DNA of 64,000 bases from Notospermus geniculatus (GCA_002633025.1 NMRB01000029.1:231944-295943); one strand, 5' to 3'. Counted from the stretch's first letter, positions 22,300-33,027 are shown. Made by a program: numbers and translations. The notes: generated by a model not told the origin, from the letters alone.

Positions 22300-22756
22300 T
22301 TGCCCAAGAGTGCCTCCTCACTTGGAGGGAACGCCGGTGGTTATGAACAAGTAACACTTCAGAAGCACCGGCAAGACGAAAATAGATTCCGATCGTAATC
22401 ACTCGGTTCATAGCTGTAGTATTCCCTCTGAAAGCTGCGACGTGGACGACATTCCAAATAACAAAGACTTTCGTACTTTGTTTATTAATGCTTCTAACTG
22501 CCTTCGCATTCCCCAACCTGATTTACAGCAGGGTACCCCGTGGAGAACATGGCGGACACCCTTTCGAATGCGTTATGTTAGTTCCACAACATGTCTACAC
22601 TGCGTATGAATTGACTCATTCAGTTGTCTCATTAATGGCGCCGTTTTCTTCCTACTCTTTCTGAATCTTTCTGTATTCATCAGCCTGGGCATGAGAAAGG
22701 CAAAAGCGGCGGAGATCCGATCGGCCAGCAGCGGTACAAACGACAACAGGAACATA

Positions 22757-23486
22757 CTAGTAATAGGGAGTTTGAGATCAGCAACTTATCACGGATCCCC
22801 CTTATACGTATACGGATCGAAATGTACACAAAATTTGTCCTCGTTGTACAGAAATCTATCCGTATACGTATAAGGATCAGTGATGAGTCGCTGATCTCAA
22901 ACTCCCTAACTAGAAATTGACTTCTCAGTCCATTTGAAGACCGCCCTTGGGATATTGGGAGAATGGACAAAGTTCACTGGTAACTATGCTACGAAGATAG
23001 ATGTTCAATAGACAGGATCAAGAGATCATAAACTTTTAACATACAGAAATATCAATTTTTTTCACTATCAAATTGTACAAAATATAGATTATTTAACCTC
23101 TTAAAGATGTACGACAAAATCCTCGTCACAGTATTTCCTTCCACAGTGCTGGATTAGGAGATATTGGTCATCACGTGGTTCTAAGATTGATAACACATGA
23201 CCCCAACAGCCACAACCATTGTGAAGTTGATTCGTAGTTCCTTCTGGTTAGCTCTGGGGGTAGCACAAGTCAGTTGATACATGCATTGATACATGTGCTT
23301 TATTGTATTCGGATGACACCAAGAATCAATAGGGTTCTGTGTTATATGCATATCTATTATTCCTGAAACATTTGGTGCGATACATGACATACTTTTTGAG
23401 TTATCCTGATGAAACCACAGATTGGATGGAGAGAGAGAAATTCAGTAAAAACAATGAAGACCGCCCCATTGAGATGGGGCGGTCTT
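22757..23486. mobile_element. Insertion in the pseudogene, containing nested palindromes
   Basis: Intact paralogues read GGAACATAATGATG here, while this copy has about 730 bp between ACATA and ATGATG. It contains a TAGGGAG palindromic element at 22764-22908. It also contains a block bounded by AAGACCGCCC (22940) and GGGCGGTCTT (23477-23486), the right end of which forms a compact hairpin from 23457. Two successive insertions are likely. Confidence 0.7.
22764..22908. mobile_element. Palindromic TAGGGAG element, GAGATCAG arm type
   Basis: TAGGGAGTTTGAGATCAGC on the left pairs with GCTGATCTCAAACTCCCTA on the right, with arms of about 60 bp interrupted by a few mismatches. Each arm also contains the self-complementary TATACGTATA. 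Beyond the shared end, the arms match no other member. Confidence 0.85.
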
Positions 23487-23903
23487 AATGATGATGGTAA
23501 TGGCCGTAACAGTAACCTATTTAATAGCTATACTCCCCTACATCGTCCACTTTCTCCTCTTTGACGCATTCTTTGGCGGCGCGGTTTTGGACGAAACCAC
23601 GACTCGACAAGGCATCATTACATACATTATGGCTGTACTTATCTATTCTGTAAACTGTTCTATTAACTTCCTCTTGTACTTCATCACCTGCGAACGATAC
23701 CGGAAAGATTTTGCCGCTATTGTCTTTTGCCGGCATATCTTCACCAGCATGGTGGTAACACTCTGACCTAATCAAAATACTACCCATCTTAAACAAAGGA
23801 TTTCGGGATAATGTTCGTACAGCTCTTCCCCAGTGTTGAACTGTCAGCCATTCCACAGAAACCGGTCGTCTTGCAGAAAATTGGCTAAAACTTTGTTTAA
23901 CAG

Positions 23904-24935
23904 GTACACCCTTAGTCAATAATAAATGCCCAATTTTCCGGCATATCTCAATGAATATTTTTCATATCCACGTTTTCTTTTCATGCGCATAATCTAGCGC
24001 CACTAGGACACCTTTTAACACCATAAAACTTGAAATCATTACACAACTGTGTTTTTGGCAAAAGTTTGAAATTTGGCCAAAATATCATGTTTTTTTAATA
24101 CTCACTTGTTCTGGTTGAAACTGGCACTGTTTTGAAGCCAGTCTGTTTCTGGACACATGGAAATTTTCGGAATGCTAAAATTCCCATTTAAAGCAAAGTT
24201 ACAGATGATTTTGTAAAATGGTTTTCCCAGTTCTTGCCATTCGTTCCAGGCACTCAAGGCACAGGGTTTTAGCATTACCCAGTCGTGAATATTTATTAGC
24301 CTCTCAACCACAAAAGGAGCGACTGACATGGAGTAATGGGCCCCTTGTGAAATTATGTATCGTGTCTCTCACAATAGGCCAACTTGGTGACTGACACACC
24401 GGTGTAAGTTGCACTGGGTAATCGTGGTCAACTCCCATTGATGCAGGCCTTGTGACAGTCATAAACACCTGCGCGCCCTGTTATTGGGATCAACATAAAT
24501 GTTTGAATAGGCCCCGGTTTGAATAGGCCTTCAATAGACTTACTGAATTAGGGCACGTGATCGGGGTATTGATAAAATGTGGCTTGGAGTCAACTGGAAT
24601 TCGGGGGATTTTATTCCACAGAAAAATCATCATAAATCGTCACAAAGTTGCTCAATTTTGAATTTAAAAAAATTGTATTGTCCAGAAACAGACTGGCTTC
24701 AAAACAGTGCCAGTTTCAACCCGAACAAGTGATTATTAAAAAAAACATGATATTTTGGCCAAGTTTCAAACTTTTGCCAAAAACACAGTTGTGTAATGAT
24801 TTCAAGTTTTATGGTCTTAAAAGGTGTCCTAGTGGCTCTAGATTATGCGCATGAAAAGAAAACGTGGCTATGAAAAATATTCATTAAGATATGCCGGAAC
24901 ATTAGCTGGGCATTTATTATTGACTAAGGGTGTAC
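23904..24935. mobile_element. 1-kb element with long (about 260 bp) terminal inverted repeats
   Basis: GTACACCCTTAGTCAATAAT at 23904 is the complement of the sequence ending at 24935, and the pairing continues inward for about 260 bp (for example the CTGTTTCTGGACA region at 24145 against TGTCCAGAAACAG at 24678). The middle, 24165-24675, is non-coding. Paralogous spacers read AACCAGCCCAAGATG where this copy reads AACAGGTA...TACAAGATG, which suggests insertion at a TA, as for Tc1/mariner-like elements. Confidence 0.8.
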
Positions 24936-25266
24936 AAGATGCAAAAATTGCACACTTGTTTGGCCAAGAGTGCTCGTCACTTGGAGAGAACGCCGATGGT
25001 TACGAACAAGTAACATTTCAGAAGCACCGGCAAGACGAAAATAGATTCCGATGTAGACGATCGTCCTTTAAAGGCTATAAACGGAACCATTGTTTCATCA
25101 GTAGAAATAAACAGCACAGCATCATTCATTTCAATCAGAAAATCGCTGTACGATATAGAAATATCCTTACCTGTTTATATTTGAAGACGTCTTTGTCAAG
25201 CTAAGCACGAATGTCACGAACTTGAGCTGTGTTGGATACCGGTACTGTGAATGAAACTTGGCAAGT

Positions 25267-26265
25267 ATGAACTTTATCTACACCCTCAAATCCGATGTGG
25301 ACGTCCAGTACTGGGATATACTTGATTCACTACAGTACGTCAGCAGCCATTACCTCGCGCCTCTCATTGCCGTGACTGGCTGTCTCAACAATGTGTTTGT
25401 CGTCGTCGTTTTATCCTTACCGCAGTACAGGAAAAATGTTAGCTGCTTCTACCTCAGGATCCTAGCAGTCGTTGACAGCATCACACTCCTAGCTGTCGCT
25501 GTTGTTATGACCAAGAATGCAATGCCTTCAATGATTGCCAAGTTAGGCGATCCGTTCTGTGCCGTCATCAGCTTCATCACCAACTTCACTCCGGAGTTAT
25601 CCGCCTGGATCATCGTCGCTATTACCTTCACTCGGTTCATAGCTGTAGTATTCCCTCTGAAAGCTGCAGCGTGGACGACATTCCAAATAACAAAGATTTA
25701 CATACTTTGCTTACTGACGCTTCTAACTGCCCTCGCATTCCCCGATCTGATTTACAGCAGGGTACCCCGTGGGGAACATGGCGGACACCCCTTCAAATGC
25801 GTTAGGTTAGTTCCACAACATATCTACAAAGCGTATGAATTGGCTCATTCAGTTGTCTCATTAATGGCGCCGTTTTTCTTCCTACTCTTTCTGAATCTTT
25901 CTATATTCATCAGCCTGGGCAGGAGAAAGGCAAAAGCGGCGGAGGTCCGATCGGCCAGCAGCGGTACAAAAGACGACAGGAACATAATGACGATGGTGAT
26001 GGCCGTAACAGTAACCTATTTAATAGCTATACTCCCCTACATCGTCCATTTGCTCCTGTTTGACACCTTCGTTGGTGGCGCTGTCTTGGACGAAACCAGG
26101 ACTCGACAAGGCATTATTACATACATTATTGCTATTCTTATCTATTCTGTAAACTGCTCTATTAACTTCCTCTTGTACTTCATCACCTGCGAACGATTCC
26201 GGAAAGATTTTGCCGCTATTGTCTTTTGCCGGCATCTTCAGCATGGTGGTAACACTCTGACCTAA
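25267..26265 (+). CDS. Class A GPCR, family B copy 2, intronless
   Basis: An intact frame of 332 residues starting at the same ATG context (GCAAGTATGAACTTT) as copies 1 and 3. Motifs are as in copy 1: GCLNN in TM1, FCAV and FTRFIAV in TM3, HPFKCV in loop 2, AILPYIV in TM6, CSINFLLY in TM7. It differs from copy 1 mainly in loop 2, the TM6-TM7 loop (LLLFDTFVGG) and isolated TM residues, so both disulfide cysteines are kept while candidate ligand-facing loops vary. The leader at 24936-25266 directly follows the long-repeat transposon. Confidence 0.9.
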   Translation: MNFIYTLKSDVDVQYWDILDSLQYVSSHYLAPLIAVTGCLNNVFVVVVLSLPQYRKNVSCFYLRILAVVDSITLLAVAVVMTKNAMPSMIAKLGDPFCAVISFITNFTPELSAWIIVAITFTRFIAVVFPLKAAAWTTFQITKIYILCLLTLLTALAFPDLIYSRVPRGEHGGHPFKCVRLVPQHIYKAYELAHSVVSLMAPFFFLLFLNLSIFISLGRRKAKAAEVRSASSGTKDDRNIMTMVMAVTVTYLIAILPYIVHLLLFDTFVGGAVLDETRTRQGIITYIIAILIYSVNCSINFLLYFITCERFRKDFAAIVFCRHLQHGGNTLT

Positions 26266-26684
26266 TTAAAATACTACCCATCTTAAACAAATGATTTCGG
26301 GATAATGTTCGTACAGCTCTTTCCCAGTGTTGAACTGTCAGCCATTCCACAGAAATTGGTCATCTTGCAAAAAATTGGCTAAAACTCATTGAACCAGCCC
26401 AAGATGCAAACATTGCACACTTGTTTGCCCAAGAGTTTCTCGTGACCGGGGAAAACGCCGATGGTTACGAACAAGTAACACTTCAGAAGCACCGGCAAGA
26501 CGAGAATAGATTCCGATGTAGACGATCGTCCTTCAAAGGCTATAAACGGAACCATTGTTTCATCAGTAGAAATAAACAGCATTACAAAATTCATTTCAGT
26601 CAGAAAATCGCTGTAGGATATACAAGTACCTGTTTATTTCAAGACGTCTTTTGTCAAGCTGAGCGTGAACTAAACTTGGCAAGT
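26266..26684. other. Spacer and leader of family B copy 3
   Basis: The 3' flank of copy 2 is followed by the conserved leader starting near 26395. In this copy the leader is open in frame with the receptor from 26421, but that stretch has no ATG before 26685, so an N-terminal extension would need an upstream exon. Confidence 0.6.
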
Positions 26685-27683
26685 ATGAACTTTACCTACA
26701 CCATCAAGTCTTATGTGGACGTTCAGTACTCGGATATACTTGATTCACTGCAGTACGTCAGCAGCCATTACCTCGCGCCTCTCATTGCCGTCATCGGCTG
26801 TCTCAACAATGTGTTTGTCGTCGTCGTTTTATCCTTACCGCAGTATAGGAAAAATGTCAGCTGTTTCTATCTCAGGATCCTAGCTGTCGTTGACAACATA
26901 ACACTCGTAGCTTTCGCTGTTATTATGACCAAGGATGCAATGCCTACATTGATCGCCAACTTAGGCGATCCGTTCTGTGCCGTCATCAGCTTCATCACCA
27001 ACTTCACTCCGGAGTTATCCTCCTGGATCATCGTCGCTATTACCTTCACTCGTTTCATAGCTGTAGTATTCCCTCTAAAAGCTGCAGCGTGGACGACATT
27101 CCAAATAACAAAGATTTTCATACTTTGTTTGTTGATGCTTGTTACTGCCTTCGCATTCCCCGATCTGATTTACAGCAGGGTACCCCGTGGAGAACATGGC
27201 GGACATCCCTTCGAATGCGTTATGTTAGTTCCACAACATGTCTACACTGCGTATGAATTGGCTCATTCAGTTGTCTCATTAATGGCGCCGTTTTTCTTCC
27301 TACTCTTTCTGAATCTTTCTATATTCATCAGCCTCGGCAGGAGAAAGGCAAAAGCGGCGGAGATCGGATCGGCCAGCAGCGGTATAAAAGACGACAGGAA
27401 CATAATGATGATGGTAATGGCCGTAACAGTAACCTATTTAATAGCTATACTCCCCTACATCGTCCACTTTCTCCTGTTTGACGCTTTCTTCGGCGGCGCG
27501 GTTTTGGACGAAACCACGACTCGACAAGGCATCATTACATACATCATGGCTGTACTTATCTATTCTGTAAACTGTTCTATTAACTTCCTCTTGTACTTCA
27601 TCACCTGCGAACGATTCCGGAAAGATTTTGTCGCTATTATCTTTTGCCGAGGTTTTGGTAATACTCCGGCCAAATCAAAGTAG
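26685..27683 (+). CDS. Class A GPCR, family B copy 3, intronless
   Basis: An intact frame of 332 residues from the ATG at 26685. The motifs match copies 1 and 2 (GCLNN; FCAV; FTRFIAV; HPFECV; AILPYIV; CSINFLLY), and the disulfide cysteines are present. The last ten residues differ (RGFGNTPAKSK against RHLxHGGNTLT), and the 3' flank also departs from the other units, so this copy marks the right edge of the array. It is about 420 bp downstream of copy 2, head to tail. Confidence 0.9.
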   Translation: MNFTYTIKSYVDVQYSDILDSLQYVSSHYLAPLIAVIGCLNNVFVVVVLSLPQYRKNVSCFYLRILAVVDNITLVAFAVIMTKDAMPTLIANLGDPFCAVISFITNFTPELSSWIIVAITFTRFIAVVFPLKAAAWTTFQITKIFILCLLMLVTAFAFPDLIYSRVPRGEHGGHPFECVMLVPQHVYTAYELAHSVVSLMAPFFFLLFLNLSIFISLGRRKAKAAEIGSASSGIKDDRNIMMMVMAVTVTYLIAILPYIVHFLLFDAFFGGAVLDETTTRQGIITYIMAVLIYSVNCSINFLLYFITCERFRKDFVAIIFCRGFGNTPAKSK

Positions 27684-27935
27684 CTGCCCTCTTCAACGAT
27701 AGGATTTTTCACTTTCAGATAATTTCCGGTAGCTCTTCCCCGTTGTAGACTCATTCATTCCACAGAAACCGGTCATCTTGGAGAAAACCGGCTAAACTCT
27801 ACTGAGCGGCCTGAAGAAAACCCCCAGTTTCTTCCGAGTCCATAAAGCCATTCCTTACAGCAGTCAGCTTTCGTGCGGTGTACTTGATTCAGTTCATATC
27901 AGGTCAAGACGATGCATGGCCGCTAATGTCTTTAA
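27684..27935. other. 3' flank of family B copy 3
   Basis: A short region with no gene; it still resembles the other units for about 100 bp (GAAACCGGTCATCTTG), then becomes unique. Confidence 0.5.
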
Positions 27936-28654
27936 TTAACGGTTTACGAAATGGGCATTGTGAATATCAGTCAGCGCCACCATCGATGACCGGAGGAACC
28001 AGGTTTGCATAAAGCAGCACGCGAGGAGGTCTATTGGTCACCTAGTTCATACATACACACACGACCGATGTACAAGCACATAGCCCATGATTTAACTGTC
28101 TATGTACATGTATTTGAATACACATGAGCTGAAGTTTGGTACCTTGCCTGATAAAGGATTAGCAATGGTACAGCGCGTCGAACTTCTCAAGTAATGAAGA
28201 GTATGGCGGCCATTTTTACTGAAGCATTGTGTGCCGCAGAGATCACGTGATTCAGTATGACCAATCAGAAGGCGTCCTCAAAAATAACCTCAAAAATGTT
28301 TCAAAAAATCTCGAAGCCGGTGATGAAGTAATTCAAATTTCTTCATTCGGGACACACGCTTTGACCCCAAGTGATTTGTCAATAGATTACGTGAGAGGAA
28401 AAGGGCAAAACACCGAGGACAAGATTGAACAATGCTAAAAGTGTGATGATTTAGCAATCTTGACACTAGAGGGTCTTGGGACGAGGTTCAACCAACACCC
28501 TCTAGTATCGTTCGAAGGTTACCATCTTGAAAAGTAGTGCAGGCGGAAGGTTAAATGGAAAAATATCTACCAATTGTGATCAGGCTCCTAACGGTAACTC
28601 CATTAGGAGGAGTGATGCGGTCAAACATGGCGGCGACTGGTCGATGACAGTGTC
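27936..28654. repeat. Dispersed repeat, tandem copy 1
   Basis: The sequence from TTAACGGTTTACGAAATGGG to TCGATGACAGTGTC recurs at 28857-29644 with small indels and, more diverged, at about 41962-42500. It contains an inverted CACTAGAGGGT/ACCCTCTAGT pair and the CTTGAAAAGTAGTGC block also seen at 9941. There is no supported coding region. The homology stops one base before the N at 28655. Confidence 0.8.
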
Positions 28655-28655
28655 N
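28655..28655. other. Unresolved base N
   Basis: A single N sits exactly where homology between the two tandem repeat copies ends, so the 28656-28856 spacer may be misjoined. Confidence 0.9.
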
Positions 28656-28856
28656 CAGTTATCGTCAGAAATGGAATTCAAAGCATCATGTTGGCAGGTT
28701 CATGTACCTCTTCACCACAAAAAAAGTTGAAGCTCGTACCTATTACGTAAAGCCAAAATTCAGGCAGTGAGAGACATCTGGTGGCAACAAAGGAAGTGTC
28801 TCCCTCAGTAAGCTCATCGTTCGCAGTTAAACCTTTATGGTTGATTCCTTTATGCT

Positions 28857-29644
28857 TTAACGGTTTACGAAATGGGCATTGTGAATATCAGTCAGCGCCA
28901 CCATCGATGACCGGAGGAACCAGGTTTGCATAAAGCAGCACGCGAGGAGGTCTATTGGTCACCTAGTTCATACATACACACACGACCGATGTACAAGCAT
29001 ATATAGCCCAGTGCTCGCCAGTGTACACACCGATCAGGAATGCTCGACATAAACATGATTTAACTGTCTATGTAGGCTACATGTATTTGAATACACATGA
29101 GCTGAAGTTTGGTACCTTGCCTGATAAAGGATTAGCAATGGTATAACAGCGCGTCGAACTTCTCAAGTAATGAAGAGTATGGCGGCCATTTTTTACTGAC
29201 ATGACTGAAGCATTGTGTGCCGCAGAGATCATGTGATTCAGTAGGACCAATCAGAAGGCGTCCTCAAAAATAACCTCAAAAATGTTTCAAAAAAATCTCG
29301 AAGCCGGTGATGAAGTAATTCAAATTTCTTCATTCGGGATACACGCTTTGACCCCAAGTGATTTGTCAATAGATTACGTGAGAGGAAAAGGGCAAAACAC
29401 CGAGGACAAGATTGAACAATGCTAAAAGTGTGATGATTTAGCAATCTTGACACTAGAGGGTCTTGGGACGAGGTTCAACGACCAACACCCTCTAGTATCG
29501 TTCGAAGGTTACCATCTTGAAAAGTAGTGCAGGCGGAAGGTTAAATGGAAAAATATCTACCAATTGTGATCAGGCTCCTAACGGTAACTCCATTAGGAGG
29601 AGTGATGCGGTCAAACATGGCGGCGACTGGTCGATGACAGTGTC
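28857..29644. repeat. Dispersed repeat, tandem copy 2
   Basis: The second copy of the 27936-28654 repeat, slightly longer through small insertions such as the block near 29020-29053. The following 100 bp contains a GTGAGAATG.CTGAAGGCCAG stretch that also follows the diverged copy at 42481. Confidence 0.8.
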
Positions 29645-30650
29645 TATTTGTGTAACGTAGTGGAGAAAATCGGCACTGTTGTAGAGTTTGGTGATTTAGT
29701 GGTGAGAATGTCTGAAGGCCAGAGCTCAACAACAGTTTGTGATAGTTTTATGAGTTCAAGTGAGATGGCGATGGCGTCGCTCTGTGCGACGGGGAGAGAT
29801 TTGTTGTGGTGATGGTCTGATGGTCTCACTGTTTTTGAAACCATGTACAAGTAGTGATCCCTAAATATATTTTACCAAAGCTGAGTGTGCCGAACGACGA
29901 GCAATTTTGATGATTACCGAGGCTTCACGACGTTAGTATAGTATGACCTCTCACGGGAATTCGTAATGGCTAATATTCATAAAAGCGAGCTACTTCAAGT
30001 TTTGTAGTGCATTTGCATTGGACCTCGCTGTGCAAATCTTAAGTAAAAGCATTTTCTAGCTTTTATGAATACCAGCAAATGTTCTGAGCCGTTATCACAT
30101 GTGAAGTTTTACCCAATTTTTAAATTGGTTTGAATATTGCCGACAACATGAAGATGGGGCAGTGGTCACGGGGAAAAGGTTAATAAGTAAAAAAGTATAG
30201 TGGTATTTTAAACCGCCACAGCGGCACGATCTCAGGTGATGTGACATCGCTGTACGCACCAAAGCGGAAGAAGTTGATAGTTTTACGGCCAAAACGTAAC
30301 TATATGGTTGTCTTACTATCGGCAGATCGAAGCTGGGCAACTGTCACCGGTGGTGGTAATAAATATTAGTAAACTGGTAAAGTAGAGTATTGACACCATG
30401 CCCATGATCACCGAGCGGCACATCTGAGGCGGTGTGCCATCGCTGGGTGCACTTCCCAAGGCCAAAACTGTTGCAGTTAATGACTTTTGTCAAACACAAA
30501 CCATGTAATAGGTTTTATAGTACCGTCGGCAAATCGAAGTGGAGCAACTGGTCACATCGCCTGACCCCGCTTTGATCTTCGTAGTTGACAAAGTGGCCGC
30601 TAATATCAGCGTCAGGGCCGGTGCAACATCTATCAGTGTTTCCGTAATAA
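29645..30650. other. Intergenic, no gene recognised
   Basis: Short frames only. The 30140-30360 and 30390-30560 blocks resemble each other weakly (GCCAAAAC and a TCGGCA.ATCGAAG motif), suggesting an old local duplication. Confidence 0.4.
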
Positions 30651-30782
30651 TAGGGAGTTTTCGCAAAGCCCCCGAAACGCCAACGCGAACGCCAAACCCA
30701 TTGTTCGATGCCACGAAGAGAGCACCGAACAAAAGGATAGACGTTCGCGTTGGCGTTTCGGGGGCTTTGCGAAAACTCCCTA
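30651..30782. mobile_element. Palindromic TAGGGAG element, copy 2 of the CGCAAAGCC type
   Basis: A full 132-bp element with perfect ends TAGGGAGTTTTCGCAAAG and CTTTGCGAAAACTCCCTA. It is nearly identical to 4056-4185. CTATCAGTGTT occurs on both sides (about 30631 and 30783), an unusual flanking direct repeat. Confidence 0.85.
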
Positions 30783-33027
30783 CTATCAGTGTTCCCTGCC
30801 CGGAAACGTTGGCAGATGGCTCGACACCTTTCTCTGTGTGTCCCCTATGAGGAACCTAACTCACTACCTCAACAGGTGTCACTAGTGGTTAAAACTATTG
30901 AATTGAAAGGGACATTCTGGTCCTGATCAATTTCCCACACAAAAGACATACATTGTATAAGACCTGATTAGTGTGTGCTGCCCTCTATCACAGTTATGAT
31001 CCCAATTGCCAAGTCGCAGCTTATTCTGCCTGACAATGATAGGGGAACACTTACAGTTGGGGACATTCAGAAACGTTACATCGGTACTGATCAACGCTGC
31101 TCTTTGTATAACATTGGAGTGTCAGTCAGTAACCCCATACCGATGTTGATTCAACAGTTCGACGGGCCACATAGGCCTACACTGTCGAGTTCATGATACT
31201 ATCGCCCAATTTCAACGAATGTCACTATTTCAGTGCTTATATGTGCCAGGCCATCATAATTTATAATTCTTCGGACAATTATTTAAATTGTTCTGCCCAG
31301 GGCCTAATTTGTCGCCTCGTATTGTAGTTGGCCAAACCGTACGTCAGTAATTGACACGAATTACAACAACAATAAATAAATGGTATTGTTGTGGAGGTGC
31401 AGAGTGTACAAATGGTGGAAGTCGCATCATCATCTTGGAAAACATTTCTATCATTACAGAATGTCGGATTTTGAGCACAACGATATTATTGGATGATAAA
31501 TTATATCTAAAACGATGAGTTTAATACAACTTTTTAGGTATGGTTTGCATGTTTTTCACTTCATGCATGATTTTGTTATTTTCAGTACCGTTAGGTAATA
31601 TCATGTACATGTATGTTACACCATATTTTCAGTACGTAATATCATCGGTTACACAGTATTTTCAGTTTTAGGTAATATCAATTATTAGTCAAACAATGTA
31701 AGTACATGTATGTACGTATATCATCACATAGGCCTAGGTGTCTACCATTCACTAGTTAAAAGCAGCCCCAAGCCTACTTCGAGTTGTGGAAGAAATGAAA
31801 TAAGTGAAAGGAACGGTTGTCGTGGAAGTGTGTAAAGTGACGATTTCTTGCTTCACAAATTGCAAGGCTGACGAGTTGCCTCAAATTTACCCTCTTCACC
31901 CTTGATTGGTCAAATCGCCGTCACGTGGCATGAGTTTGGTGACCTCCGAACTTGACGCCACGAGACTAAAAGTTGATGTTTGGACCGAGACCAATATCAA
32001 CAAGAGGCAGTGTCAAAGGTGGAAAGCGAGCGATAAGTGGTTATTTCTTTTTTATTGTGTTTTGGACACTAACGGCCAATATTTTTGGAAAAATGTTGCT
32101 TATGAGCCGATGCCAATTTCGCCAATAAAACATAGTTTTGTGGTGATTAATAAAATTGCATAGTGTAATTACGATAAATTGGCTTTTCATGGGTGCAATC
32201 TTCTTGGAAAACTTGCCAAAAAGTGCCTGTACTTAGCTTCTGCGCTCATATGTCATGTACACGTATGTATGCCTATTGCTTCTGTATACCTATTACCCGT
32301 GTAAACGGAGAGAATGTCCACAGGAAAGGTATCCGTTTCAATTGGTTCAGGACGGGTCGAGGTGGCCATATGTGGGGAGCAATGACCGTAGACAGGAAGC
32401 TTCCGGTAGAATTGTTCCTCGGAGACTTTTCTACGAACAACCTTTCCTATCACACCGACACCACACTCTAAAACCCTAACGTTGAGAATGGAAAGGAATG
32501 GGACAGGCCTGAATCATGCGAGGTCCGAAAAGCAAAGGCAGTGTGCTCAAAATGCTGCGTGAGTAAAAACGATGCCAGCGACATCGATCTGCCAATCACA
32601 TGAAACATAGATGGGACATGTTTGTCCACTATCCGCCCCAGAAAGTAAATAACTTGGACACTAATAGTCACGAACCATTGTCCCTTCGTAATGGACACTA
32701 AACGTTTCGCCAATTTATCTTCATCAGCAGTCGAATTAAGTCGTTTTGTGAAATTATGGAGGAAATAATTATCACACGTTTGGTTTCAGGCTCCTGGGCC
32801 ATATTTTTTTCGAAAGCGCGATAAAGCGCAGGTTACCCTCCTAAAGATGACGAAGAATCTTATTACGAGAATAAAAAAAATTGGGAGCCGAGCGCCAAAT
32901 ACGACTTTATGAACGAATGTAAAGTTGGAGAATCTGGAGAGGTCGGAGACACCTGCTCAGTCGAAGAGAGACAGTGCTCGTAGGCCTAAGTTGCCAGATC
33001 CAAATGCCACGAATGGGCTCACGGCAA
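30783..33027. other. Intergenic, no gene recognised
   Basis: This is AT-rich with repeated GTAATATCA and TTTTCAGTA motifs at about 31580-31680. I see no gene with convincing length, homology or splice structure. Confidence 0.4.

Larger units (their letters stand above)
22300..23767 (+). pseudogene. Family B GPCR pseudogene, deleted and transposon-split
   Basis: The leader (22300-22396) jumps at GATTCCGATCG directly into the end of TM3 (TCACTCGGTTCATAGC), deleting TM1 to TM3. A one-base deletion lies in the TM5 coding sequence (GGCGCCGTTTTC versus GGCGCCGTTTTTC in the intact genes). After the codons for DNRN the sequence is split by about 730 bp (22757-23486) and resumes with TM6 and TM7, including NFLLYFITC, to 23767. 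The C-terminal tail also carries a small insertion. It cannot make a receptor. Confidence 0.9.

Noticed and set aside
26421-26684. N-terminal extension of family B copy 3
   Set aside because: The frame is open, but it has no ATG before 26685 and the equivalent region of copy 1 has an in-frame stop.
32193-32471. Possible transposase remnant (HMWGAM..D.KLP.ELF)
   Set aside because: The WGA-type string recalls Tc1-like transposases, but no catalytic residues or flanking domains continue in any frame, so the match is too short.
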